Shown: positions 37,201-43,695 of the stretch, piece after piece
Position numbering within the stretch: the stretch's first letter is position 1
Layout: each line of letters opens with the position of its first letter
DNA from: Staphylococcus sp. NAM3COL9
GTDB lineage: Bacteria > Bacillota > Bacilli > Staphylococcales > Staphylococcaceae
Direction: 5' to 3'
Length of the DNA stretch: 64,000 nt
Assembly (NCBI RefSeq): GCF_001431205.1
Contig: NZ_LGPC01000006.1
Coordinates: forward strand, 84,264 to 148,263
Notes under the pieces: generated by a model
Databases searched by the model: none
What the model was told of the DNA's origin: nothing
Seen by the model: only the letters and a program-made list of their open reading frames with translations
Translations under genes and position numbers: made by a program

Positions 37201-40200
37201 AGGCTGTATCCCCTCTATGCGCAAGTAATTTGCTAATTGGTTCGCTTTATCATTCAATGCTTCATAAGTCAGGCTCTCACCTTCATAAGTAATTGCTATT
37301 TGGTCAGGTGTTTTAGCTACTTGATTTTCAAAACGTTCGACGAATGTTTGATTATTATTGAACGGAACTTTCGTATTGTTAAATTTATTGAAAATAACAT
37401 CTTTTTCGTTTTGAGTTACCATTTCTATTTCACTAATTTTTTGTTCAGGATTATTACCAACATTAGACAGTATCTCGATAAAGTGCGTTAACATGCGTTC
37501 AATTGTATCTTGACTAAATAATTCTTCACCATATTCTAAAGAAATTTTGTAACCATCATCATCTTCAATAGTCATACTTAAATCAAATTTAGAATTTATA
37601 TAGGAAGGTTCTTTTTGTTCAATTGACCAATCATCAATTTGAAGACTTCCTTTTTCATTATTTTGTAAAGTGAATAATACATCGAATAATGGATTGCGTG
37701 TTAAATCACGTTTTTCAACTACTTCATCTACTAGTTCTTCTAAAGGATATTCCTGATTGTCGTATGCTTTTAATGATGTATCTTTCACTTCAGATAATAA
37801 CTGATTAAAGGATTTATTTCTTTCTGGATACGCACGCATTGCTAATGTATTAACAAACATACCTAGCAAGTTTTCAGTATCTTTATGCGTACGTCCCGAA
37901 ATCGGGCTACCCACGACAATGTCTTCTTGACGACTATATTTGTTTAGTAATACCATAAATGATGATAATAAAACCATATAATCTGTACTACCTGTTGCCT
38001 GCGCTAATTGATTAATTGTATTTCTAATATTATCTGGCATCTTCATGCTTACTGTTCTACCAACAAAACTTTGTTGATTTGGTCTTGAATAATCATAAGG
38101 TAAATCTAAAACTGGCGCTTCGTCTTTAAATTGAGACAGCCAGAATTCTCTTTGTACATTTAAATCACGTGAATTCATCCACTCGCTATAATCTTTATAC
38201 TGTATTTTTAAATCCTCTAAAATGCGGTCTTTATAAAGTGCGGTAAATTCTTTAATGATTAAATTAATAGATAGTCCATCTGAAATAATGTGATGCATAT
38301 CAAATAAAAGTACGAATCGTTGTTCAGCACATTTAACAATTTTCACCCTTAATAAAGGTGCATGAGCTAAATTGAATGGTCTAATGAATTTATTTAGTAA
38401 TGATTCATAATCTTCAGTATGCGCCAGTTCATAATCTACAGTAATGTTTAATTGTTCCTCAATAATCTGAACAGGTTCTCCTTTTACTGTATCAAAGTGT
38501 GTTCTTAATACTTCATGACGGTTTACTAATTCTTGGAATGCACTTTGCACACGTTCAACATCCACATCTCCTCGTATTTCTAACATACTCGGCATGTTAT
38601 AAGCTGTTTGTCCGTCTACCATTTCATTTAATACATATAAACGTTTTTGTGGTGAAGAGGCTAAATAATATGCTTTGTCTTCAGCAACTGGAATTTCATG
38701 ATTACTTGAATCATTCGCTTGATTTTCTATAATTTTAGTAAGTTGTGCTACTGTTGGGTTTTCAAAAACAGATTTTAATGGTAAACGGGTCGCCATTTTA
38801 CTCTCTATTTCATTAATAACACTAATAGCTTTTAGCGAATGACCTCCTATTTCAAAGAAGTTATCAAAAATACTGATGTCTTCAACATTTAAAACTTTGC
38901 TAAATATTTCAGCAATTTTTTCTTCTATATCATTTCTTGGAGCCACATAATCTCTATGTTCAACTTGAATTTCTGGTAATTCTTTTTTATTCAATTTGCC
39001 GTTTGAAGTTACTGGTAACATATCAATTTGTGTTATATAACTTGGAATCATATATTCTGGTAATTTTTTACTGAGCATTTCTCTAACTGCTTCAAAATTA
39101 ATTGTTTTATCTGAAACTAAGTAAGCACAAATTATCAAGTCTTCATTACCAGCCATTGATTTTGTAACTACTGCTACGTCTGATATATTTTCAATTTGAT
39201 CTAATAAACTTTCGATTTCACCAAGTTCAATACGGTAACCGCGTATTTTCACTTGTTCATCCATACGGCCTAGATATTCAATAAGTCCATCAGCGCCCCA
39301 TTTTGCTAAGTCACCTGTGCGATACAGCTTGCCTTCTCCAAACGGGTTATCAATGAATTTTTCTTGTGTTAATTCTGGGCGGTTTAAATAACCTCTTGTC
39401 ACACTTACGCCACCGATACATAATTCTCCTGGTACATCGATGCCCATAAGGTTGCTCTCTTCATTCAAAATATAAGCTTGAGTATTTGCAATTGGTCGAC
39501 CAATTGGTATTTCTTCATATGATTTATGATCATGGCATGGATAATAAATCACTTCGATTGATGTTTCTGTTGGTCCGTATAAATCTACTAGCAACGAACT
39601 ATTTTCTTTGCCAATTAGTTGATTAAAACGATTAACTTGCTCAGGTTTTAAGGCTTCACCACTGGCTAATACGTAATTAAGTGAATCAATAGCATTTGCA
39701 CTTGATGTGGTTCTAATAAAGTCTATAAATACGCTTAACATAGAGGGTACAAAGTGTACCATTGAAATTCTATGATGTTGAATGAGCGAGGTAATTTTTT
39801 CTGGGTTACTTTCTTCACCAGAAGGTAGTAAGACTGCTTGTCCACCTATCATTGCCCAGCCAAATATTTCCCATATCGATACATCAAATGTAAAAGGTGT
39901 TTTAAATAAAATTGTGTCTTGATGATCGATATTAAATTCATCAATCATCCAATTCAGTCTGTTAAGCACACCTTTGTAAGGAACCATGACCCCTTTTGGC
40001 TTACCTGTTGTTCCTGATGTGTAAATGACGTACATCAAATTAGAAACGTCTGTAACACGCTTCAAATTACTTGTAGGCAAGGTTGATAGCAGTGAATTAT
40101 TAGTAATATTAATAACAGTACGATCATAGTCAATAGAAGCATCCATATCTTCATCAGTTAACAACACACGAGGTTGACTATCACTTAAAATATAATTAAT

Positions 40201-41796
40201 TCGTTCACTTGGATGTTCAGGGTCCATTGGTACATATGCGCCCCCTGCTTTTAAGACACCATATATAGCAATTAGCATCTCTAAACGACGTTGGCTCATT
40301 ATCCCAACAAGCGTGTCGGGTTTTACACCCTCATTTCGTAATTGATATGCCAATTGATTTGCACGATCATTTAATGACTGATAAGTTAAACTTTGACCTT
40401 CATAAGTAATTGCCGTTTGATTAGGCGTTTTTTCCACTTGTTCTTCAAAACGCTCCACAAATGTTTGCTCATTATTTAATGGTAAATGCGTATCATTAAA
40501 TTCATGAAGTATTTTTTCTTTTTCTTCACCTGTCACAATTTCAATATCACTGATGCTTTGTTCTAGATTGCTTATCATACTGTTCAAAACATTCAGAATA
40601 GTATCGTGCAATTGATATACATCCTTCTCATCTAATGCATCAATTTGATAATCGTAGTCAATATCTAAGCCGTTTTTACTACTTCTATTACTAACGTTTA
40701 CACTTAATGGTGCATTATTAGTACCTGAATCTAACCACTCGTCTGAAAATCCATCTTCTATAAATTCTGCATTATACTGAGTGTTTTGGAATGAGATAAA
40801 ACAATCTAGCAAGCCTCTTTTATTTCCACTATCCTCAACAATATAATCATAAGGGTATTTTCTATGTTTTAATAAATTAAATGTTTCAATTTTTATTTTA
40901 TCTAAATATGACTTAATTGATAGATTTTTATCTATTTCCACTATCATCGGTAGAACTCTTGAATAAACCCCTGTTGACGCTTTCTCTTTTTTACTGTTTC
41001 TGTTATGTATGAGCAAACCGACTGAATTTATATTAGAAAGTGTTTTTTTATACTTAATAATAAGCATAATAGCAGAAAATAGATTACTTATGCTTAACTG
41101 ATTCTCTTCGCAAAATGCTTTGATATTTTTAGTGTCTATATTGGATAGACTGATACTTTTTCTTTTGCCCACAGCGCTGCCTAACGTTGTCTTTTCAAAA
41201 AGCGTATTATCTTCAAAATTTTTCAGTTTTTCTAACCAAAATTGTTTATCTTTATTAAATCTATTTGAATTTTCATATTTTGATTCAGAAGCAATATTTT
41301 CTAAGTAAGAGTTGATATCAGATTCATCAACAGGTTTTCCTGCTAATATCTTAATTAGATAATTGACAACAATGGTCATACTCCAACCGTCACTTATAAG
41401 GTGATTTTGTAACAAAACTATACCGTTATGCCCTTCTGGAAGCCTTACAATTGTAGCTTTGTATAAATCTTCATTTAAGGCAAAAATGTTTGTTCTAGCC
41501 TTTTCGTTAACCCATTTTTTATAAGAGTCCTCATCTTGATAAAAGTCTAAATAATCGTAATTTCTATATTGAAAGTTTGCTAAATATTGTTGGTGCACCC
41601 CATCTTTTTTAGTCATTCGCAATCTAAGACTTTCATGATCTCTCACTAGCTTGTTAAAAGCTTCATTTATTTCTTCATATTCTAAGCCATTTCTTATATG
41701 CATAACACCAGCTATATTATTTATACTAGTGTTTTCATAATATTGTTCGATTTGTAATATTTCATTTTGTGCATAAGACAATAATTTTGTTTCCAT
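31231..41796 (-). CDS. Three-module non-ribosomal peptide synthetase with starter condensation and terminal reductase
   Basis: 3521 residues, read as C1-A1-T1-C2-A2-T2-C3-A3-T3-R. C1 (about 1-430) has NHLISDG near residue 134, keeping the second, catalytic His. C2 and C3 have HHIISDG near 1171 and 2209. Adenylation domains carry YTSGTTGKPKG or a close variant; FDVS lies near 634, 1674 and 2714. Residues I align to the ten specificity positions read DVWHLSLIEK in all three, one change from the known Ser code DVWHLSLIDK. Carrier serines are near 984, 2022 (GGHSLKA) and 3061 (GGDSIKA). The reductase has TGATGFFG near 3160 and YLDSK near 3320. Predicted: three serines joined and released by NAD(P)H reduction as aldehyde or alcohol; C1 suggests N-acylation. 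Not aureusimine synthetase, which has two modules and no starter C. Confidence 0.95.
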   Translation of the reverse strand: METKLLSYAQNEILQIEQYYENTSINNIAGVMHIRNGLEYEEINEAFNKLVRDHESLRLRMTKKDGVHQQYLANFQYRNYDYLDFYQDEDSYKKWVNEKARTNIFALNEDLYKATIVRLPEGHNGIVLLQNHLISDGWSMTIVVNYLIKILAGKPVDESDINSYLENIASESKYENSNRFNKDKQFWLEKLKNFEDNTLFEKTTLGSAVGKRKSISLSNIDTKNIKAFCEENQLSISNLFSAIMLIIKYKKTLSNINSVGLLIHNRNSKKEKASTGVYSRVLPMIVEIDKNLSIKSYLDKIKIETFNLLKHRKYPYDYIVEDSGNKRGLLDCFISFQNTQYNAEFIEDGFSDEWLDSGTNNAPLSVNVSNRSSKNGLDIDYDYQIDALDEKDVYQLHDTILNVLNSMISNLEQSISDIEIVTGEEKEKILHEFNDTHLPLNNEQTFVERFEEQVEKTPNQTAITYEGQSLTYQSLNDRANQLAYQLRNEGVKPDTLVGIMSQRRLEMLIAIYGVLKAGGAYVPMDPEHPSERINYILSDSQPRVLLTDEDMDASIDYDRTVINITNNSLLSTLPTSNLKRVTDVSNLMYVIYTSGTTGKPKGVMVPYKGVLNRLNWMIDEFNIDHQDTILFKTPFTFDVSIWEIFGWAMIGGQAVLLPSGEESNPEKITSLIQHHRISMVHFVPSMLSVFIDFIRTTSSANAIDSLNYVLASGEALKPEQVNRFNQLIGKENSSLLVDLYGPTETSIEVIYYPCHDHKSYEEIPIGRPIANTQAYILNEESNLMGIDVPGELCIGGVSVTRGYLNRPELTQEKFIDNPFGEGKLYRTGDLAKWGADGLIEYLGRMDEQVKIRGYRIELGEIESLLDQIENISDVAVVTKSMAGNEDLIICAYLVSDKTINFEAVREMLSKKLPEYMIPSYITQIDMLPVTSNGKLNKKELPEIQVEHRDYVAPRNDIEEKIAEIFSKVLNVEDISIFDNFFEIGGHSLKAISVINEIESKMATRLPLKSVFENPTVAQLTKIIENQANDSSNHEIPVAEDKAYYLASSPQKRLYVLNEMVDGQTAYNMPSMLEIRGDVDVERVQSAFQELVNRHEVLRTHFDTVKGEPVQIIEEQLNITVDYELAHTEDYESLLNKFIRPFNLAHAPLLRVKIVKCAEQRFVLLFDMHHIISDGLSINLIIKEFTALYKDRILEDLKIQYKDYSEWMNSRDLNVQREFWLSQFKDEAPVLDLPYDYSRPNQQSFVGRTVSMKMPDNIRNTINQLAQATGSTDYMVLLSSFMVLLNKYSRQEDIVVGSPISGRTHKDTENLLGMFVNTLAMRAYPERNKSFNQLLSEVKDTSLKAYDNQEYPLEELVDEVVEKRDLTRNPLFDVLFTLQNNEKGSLQIDDWSIEQKEPSYINSKFDLSMTIEDDDGYKISLEYGEELFSQDTIERMLTHFIEILSNVGNNPEQKISEIEMVTQNEKDVIFNKFNNTKVPFNNNQTFVERFENQVAKTPDQIAITYEGESLTYEALNDKANQLANYLRIEGIQPNSLVGLMTNRHLEMIIGIYGILKAGGAYVPIDPNYPSDRINYILKDSAPTVLLTDQVLDTTIEFNQTVLNLTDDSMVSTQPTDNLLHVTDVSDLMYVIYTSGTTGKPKGVMVPYKGVMNRLNWMIDHYHISSEDTILFKTPFTFDVSVWEIFGWAIIGGQTVLLPSGEESNPEKITELIQQHEISMVHFVPSMLGVFVDFIKTANKASDIASVNYVLASGEALKAEQVNQFNILIGDQNNTLLIDLYGPTEASIEVIYYPCPAGQTYEEIPIGQPIANIQAYIMNSDNNLMGIGVPGELCIGGVGVTKGYLNRPGLTSEKFIDNPFGEGKLYRTGDLAKWSATGDVQYLGRLDEQVKIRGYRIELGEIESLLRQIDIISDVAVVAKPMAGEELAICAYLVSDEQIDFYDIKTELSKKLPGYMVPSYMTQIDILPVTSNGKLDKKKLPEIKVESKTHVEPTNDVEKMLASIFENVLNIERVSIHDNFFEIGGHSLKAINIINKIEGEIGVRLPLKVIFESPTVGQLSKVIEEQENGVSGRNIPQAEVKPYYLASSPQKRLYVLNEMGEGQTAYNMPSMLEINGDVDVDRVQNVFQILVERHEALRTHFETMDGEPVQVIDESANISVDYEELYTDDYESLLNDFVKPFNLSQSPLLKVKIVKFSEQRHVLLFDMHHIISDGFSINLIIKEFTALYHEKALNDLKVQYKDYSEWMHTRDLSDQRTFWLSQFKDEAPVLDLPYDYSRPKQQGFTGETVTAEMPEETRNALHQLAQTTGSTDYMILLSSFMILLHKYSRQEDVVVGSPISGRTHEDTENILGMFVNTLPMRAYPEANKSFEQLLVEVRNTALKAYDNQEYPLEELVEEVVERRDLTRNPLFDVLFTLQNNEQQNLQIEDWEIEAKEATNKNAKFDLNMTIEDDGAYQVSIEYGAELFKQQTVERMLKHYMQILTEIIHNPGQNISEIEMITGEERTQILGEFNNTHVQLDNKQTFIERFEQQVAKTPDQTAITFEGESLTYQALNSRVNQLAHKLRAEGVKADTLVGLMADRSLEMMIGIYGILKAGGAYVPIDPNNPSDRINYILEDSQLTLLLTDRKLNRTINYDNKVIDLAHKSSLTDLSTDNLKHITGLSNLMYIIYTSGTTGNPKGVIVSYEGVMNRLNWMIDKYDFNKEETILFKTPFTFDVSVWEIFGFAMVGAQAVLLPSGEEGNPDKITSLIQKHEITMVHFVPSMLGVFVDYIKSADKMSDIASVNYVLASGEALKAEQVNRFNTLIGGRNDTLLIDLYGPTEASIEVIYNPLPASEVYDVIPIGHPIANVQIYILNNSNNLMGIGVPGELCIGGIAVTKGYLNRPELTQQQFIDNPFGEGKLYRSGDLAKWRTDGQIEYLGRIDEQVKIRGYRIELGEISSHLLRIDHVSDAGVIVKPMAGEALAICAYLVSDETLSFSEIKTELARKVPDYMIPAYMTQINQLPITSNGKLNKRALPEIEIERQAFVEPRNDIEANIVKAIEDVLNTDKVSVYDNFFEIGGDSIKAIKLTSLLSKSYNISIKDIFELQTTERISESLVGKDNTNILTKLASLKDIHAEHTHQFSSEFIQKINGYKQDSVKKYDVIGSNAEKQGKNALLTGATGFFGVYLLNNLLEDTDFDIYVMVRSNKDIDGETKLQRNWVYYFESQINPEYANRIHIVEGNIESEQLGMETEIYEELSQNIDIVVNAAANVSHFATKDASYGVNVRGIEQLIQFAKYNQFKEIHHMSTISIASGQVKDQAHLTFSEYDIDIGQKLNNVYLDSKIEAEKLLISSREDGIETNIYRLGNLQCDSLTGIFQKNEENNAFYSIIKSFKNLEIFPDLENDDLEFTSVDQAAEACSKLIKNNQLSNEIHHIYNNNHLPLKQLMSVYNQNNYNIKDVQWNEFVDYLMECIQDDVMSDEINDFLLHTGILDNNIFNKSHFEVLDFKTNFILEKLNFKWQPIENVTLSKMISHPKNNF
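32600..40470 (-). repeat. Internal tandem module repeats in the NRPS gene
   Basis: The A-T-C unit recurs with a period of about 3.12 kb (about 1040 residues): matching motifs lie at 40015/36895/33775 (YTSGTTG), 38843/35729/32612 (carrier Ser) and 38283/35168 (HHIISDG). Nucleotide identity is high in places; for example GGCACAAAGTGCACCAT is shared by A2 and A3. This points to duplication and ongoing recombination between modules. Confidence 0.85.
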
Positions 41797-41837
41797 TTAT
41801 AATTGCAAACCTCCTATCAATATACAGTACATACCTT

Positions 41838-41866
41838 ATAATAATATTATTCAATGTTTTTTTCAA
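41838..41866 (-). promoter_or_regulatory. Probable NRPS promoter
   Basis: Minus-strand TTGAAA (41861-41866), 17-nt spacer, TATTAT (41838-41843), about 40 nt upstream of the start codon with AGGAGG in between. Confidence 0.6.
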
Positions 41867-41951
41867 TCATATGAGTTTGTTTATATTTCTATAGATAAAT
41901 TTATAAATTCCCTTATTTGTTTTTCTTAAACATTATTAACCAAATGTTAAT

Positions 41952-41976
41952 AATTTCAAAATGAAATTAATTTCAT
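41952..41976. promoter_or_regulatory. Overlapping palindromes upstream of the NRPS promoter
   Basis: A perfect 16-bp palindrome ATGAAATTAATTTCAT (41961-41976) overlaps a second inverted repeat AATTTCA-aaa-TGAAATT (41952-41968). They lie about 90-110 nt upstream of the -35 box, a possible regulator-binding region for the cluster. The regulator is unknown; none is encoded in the cluster. Confidence 0.45.
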
Positions 41977-42106
41977 AGTTGTAGACAATTCAATTTAGCT
42001 CAATTGCTTTAAAATAGAATATTCCGATTTTTCAATATAAAATAGATACGATGATTTTTACAATTGAGATCACTTTTCTAATAAATTAAGAGGAGATTGA
42101 TCAACA

Positions 42107-42287
42107 ATGAATTATTTTATGTTAAATCACGCTTGTAGTTTTAGAATTATTCATTCATTTTGAAGCGCCTATTGAAGCAATAGATGATAAAATAAAACTT
42201 ATTAAACGTAACATTTCGATCATATTGAGCAATGAAATTTTGTTGATTTTGAGGGTTTATCTATTATTAAAAAAAGAGATTAAGTAA
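42107..42287 (+). pseudogene. Small frame-shifted gene remnant
   Basis: ATG at 42107 after AGAGGAG opens a frame of 18 codons (ends IIHSF and stop at 42161-42163). The +1 frame continues as FEAPIEAIDDKIKLIKRN, then a hydrophobic ISIILSNEILLILRVYLLL, to a stop at 42285-42287 beside a strong terminator. This looks like a small gene broken by a one-base shift. No family recognised. Confidence 0.35.
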
Positions 42288-42312
42288 CCTGAGGTTACTT
42301 AATCTCTTTTTC
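42272..42312. terminator. Strong bidirectional terminator after ssb
   Basis: A perfect 19-bp stem AAAAAGAGATTAAGTAACC with its complement, 3-nt loop, A and T tracts on both sides. On the minus strand it ends the rpsF-ssb transcript before the NRPS; on the plus strand it ends the remnant described at 42107. Confidence 0.92.
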
Positions 42313-42361
42313 AATATTTTTATAAGCCTTATTTAGATTAAGAGCCTATTTCACACATTCA

Positions 42362-42399
42362 CACACATATAATACAATTTCACACATATAATACAATTT
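42362..42399. repeat. Perfect tandem 19-bp duplication after ssb
   Basis: CACACATATAATACAATTT occurs twice head to tail (42362-42380, 42381-42399), preceded by further CACACA-rich sequence. It lies in the ssb 3' region, next to where foreign sequence begins. Confidence 0.85.
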
Positions 42400-42436
42400 T
42401 GACGATCTACATTAACATTCACACAATGCTTGTAGA

Positions 42437-42970
42437 TTAAAACGGTAAATCATCATCACTAATATCAATAGGTCCATTGGCGTTTGCAAATGGGTTGTCC
42501 GATTGATTATTTTTGTTTGATGAATTATTGCTATTATTATTGTTGTTGTTTTGGTTATTGTTTTGATAAGATGCCGTATTTTGACCTGATTGTTGTCCAC
42601 CAAAGTTTTGGGAATTGTTATTTCCTTCTTGGGCATGACGTTGATTTTGATTTTTAGGTTCAAGGAATTGAACACTATCACAAACCACTTCAGTTACAAA
42701 AATACGACGTCCTTCTTGGTTTTCGTAGCTACGTGATTGAATGCGACCGTCAACGCCAGCTAAACTACCTTTAAATAAATAGTTATTGACATTATCTGCT
42801 TGTTTTCTAAAAACAACACAGTTAATGAAATCTGCTTCGCGTTCCCCTTGCGCATTTGTAAACGTACGGTTTACTGCTAGAGTAAAAGTCGCAACACTCA
42901 CGCCTGAGGGTGTTGTTCTATATTCTGGATCTTTCGTTAAACGACCGACTAAAACAACTCTATTTATCAT
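42437..42970 (-). CDS. ssb: Single-stranded DNA-binding protein
   Basis: 177 residues. N-terminal OB fold (about 1-105, [20 protein letters not shown]), then a Gln/Asn-rich disordered linker and the acidic tip ending SDDDLPF that binds partner proteins. It lies 19 nt after rpsF, the normal arrangement. The expected next gene, rpsR, is not adjacent. Confidence 0.97.
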   Translation of the reverse strand: MINRVVLVGRLTKDPEYRTTPSGVSVATFTLAVNRTFTNAQGEREADFINCVVFRKQADNVNNYLFKGSLAGVDGRIQSRSYENQEGRRIFVTEVVCDSVQFLEPKNQNQRHAQEGNNNSQNFGGQQSGQNTASYQNNNQNNNNNNSNNSSNKNNQSDNPFANANGPIDISDDDLPF

Positions 42971-42989
42971 TTAAACGAACCCCCAATAA

Positions 42990-43298
42990 TTATTTTTTAT
43001 TAGTCTTATCTTCGTCTGCACGAATTACGATATAACGGATGATATCATCGTTAATTTTAGCTAAACGTTGGAATTCATCAGTAGCTTCGTTGTCTTCAGC
43101 TTGGATACGTACTAAGTTGTAATAACCTTCACTAAAATCATTAATTTCATAAGCTAAACGACGTTTACCCCAATCTTTAACTTCTAAAGCTTCTGATCCG
43201 TTAGAAGATAAAATACCGTTAAAACGTTCAACGACAGCTTTTTTAGCATCTTCTTCAATGTTCGGACGAACGATGTACATAACTTCATATGTTCTCAT
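42990..43298 (-). CDS. rpsF: 30S ribosomal protein S6
   Basis: 102 residues, usual length. [20 protein letters not shown], then [20 protein letters not shown], matches S6. It is the first gene of the operon, behind a TTGTAA-N17-TATAAT promoter and a leader that can fold around the ribosome binding site. S6 binds S18 and, in many bacteria, the S6:S18 pair represses this operon through its leader. Confidence 0.98.
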   Translation of the reverse strand: MRTYEVMYIVRPNIEEDAKKAVVERFNGILSSNGSEALEVKDWGKRRLAYEINDFSEGYYNLVRIQAEDNEATDEFQRLAKINDDIIRYIVIRADEDKTNKK

Positions 43299-43312
43299 TT
43301 ATAATTGCACCT

Positions 43313-43355
43313 CCTTGTGGTCTATGCGGCTCATCATCATTTGTGACAAGCAAGG
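43313..43355 (-). promoter_or_regulatory. Candidate S6:S18-binding leader of rpsF
   Basis: On the minus strand CCTTG (43351-43355) can pair with CAAGG (43313-43317), which is part of the AAGGAGG ribosome binding site. Between them lies GAGCCGCATAGACC, containing the CCG expected of the S6:S18 recognition bulge. The fold is drawn by eye. Confidence 0.5.
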
Positions 43356-43382
43356 AATAATTTTCATTACTCACAATCAAGA

Positions 43383-43411
43383 ATTATAGCACAGCCCATT
43401 ACATTTTACAA
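43383..43411 (-). promoter_or_regulatory. rpsF promoter
   Basis: Minus-strand TTGTAA (43406-43411), 17-nt spacer and a perfect TATAAT (43383-43388), about 85 nt upstream of rpsF. Confidence 0.75.
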
Positions 43412-43449
43412 TGACTATTGCCCTAAAATACTATAAAAAAACACAAGAA

Positions 43450-43465
43450 TGTTTCATATGAAACA
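43450..43465. promoter_or_regulatory. 16-bp perfect palindrome resembling a ParB parS site
   Basis: TGTTTCATATGAAACA differs from the firmicute parS sequence TGTTTCACGTGAAACA only at the two central bases. It lies about 40 nt upstream of the rpsF -35 box. It may be a weak parS, a decayed one, or an unrelated operator. Confidence 0.4.
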
Positions 43466-43506
43466 CGGCCTAACGTCTATACAATACGAGTTAAAAAAAC
43501 TCTTAC

Positions 43507-43535
43507 AAAACACTTTGTTATAATAAGTGTTTTTT
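43507..43535 (+). terminator. Terminator-like hairpin upstream of the GH25 gene
   Basis: A 9-bp AT-rich stem AAAACACTT with its complement followed by a T run on the plus strand. No plus-strand gene precedes it closely, so it may end an unannotated short transcript or shield the GH25 gene. Confidence 0.5.
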
Positions 43536-43695
43536 ATTAATATTTAATTTTAATTGAAAGAATATGTCACCAAATATATGGTTGCTAAATCTTTTTAATT
43601 CTAATAGCATACAATTTGAGTTCGTTTTTTATAATTATAAACTTATTTAGCACCTAACATTTTTAAAATATTAATTACATACAAAGGAGCAAACT

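Noticed and set aside
31231..41796. NRPS as the aureusimine/phevalin synthetase AusA
   Set aside because: AusA has two modules (A-T-C-A-T-R, about 2400 residues) specific for Val and Tyr/Phe. This protein has three modules, a starter C domain and Ser-type codes.
31231..41796. Enterobactin-like siderophore synthetase because of three serines
   Set aside because: There are no dihydroxybenzoate genes and no terminal cyclising thioesterase; release is by a reductase. A metal-binding role stays possible but unsupported.
29572..43298. Integron or insertion-sequence borders of the NRPS cluster
   Set aside because: I found no transposase, no terminal inverted repeats and no duplicated target site at the two junctions.
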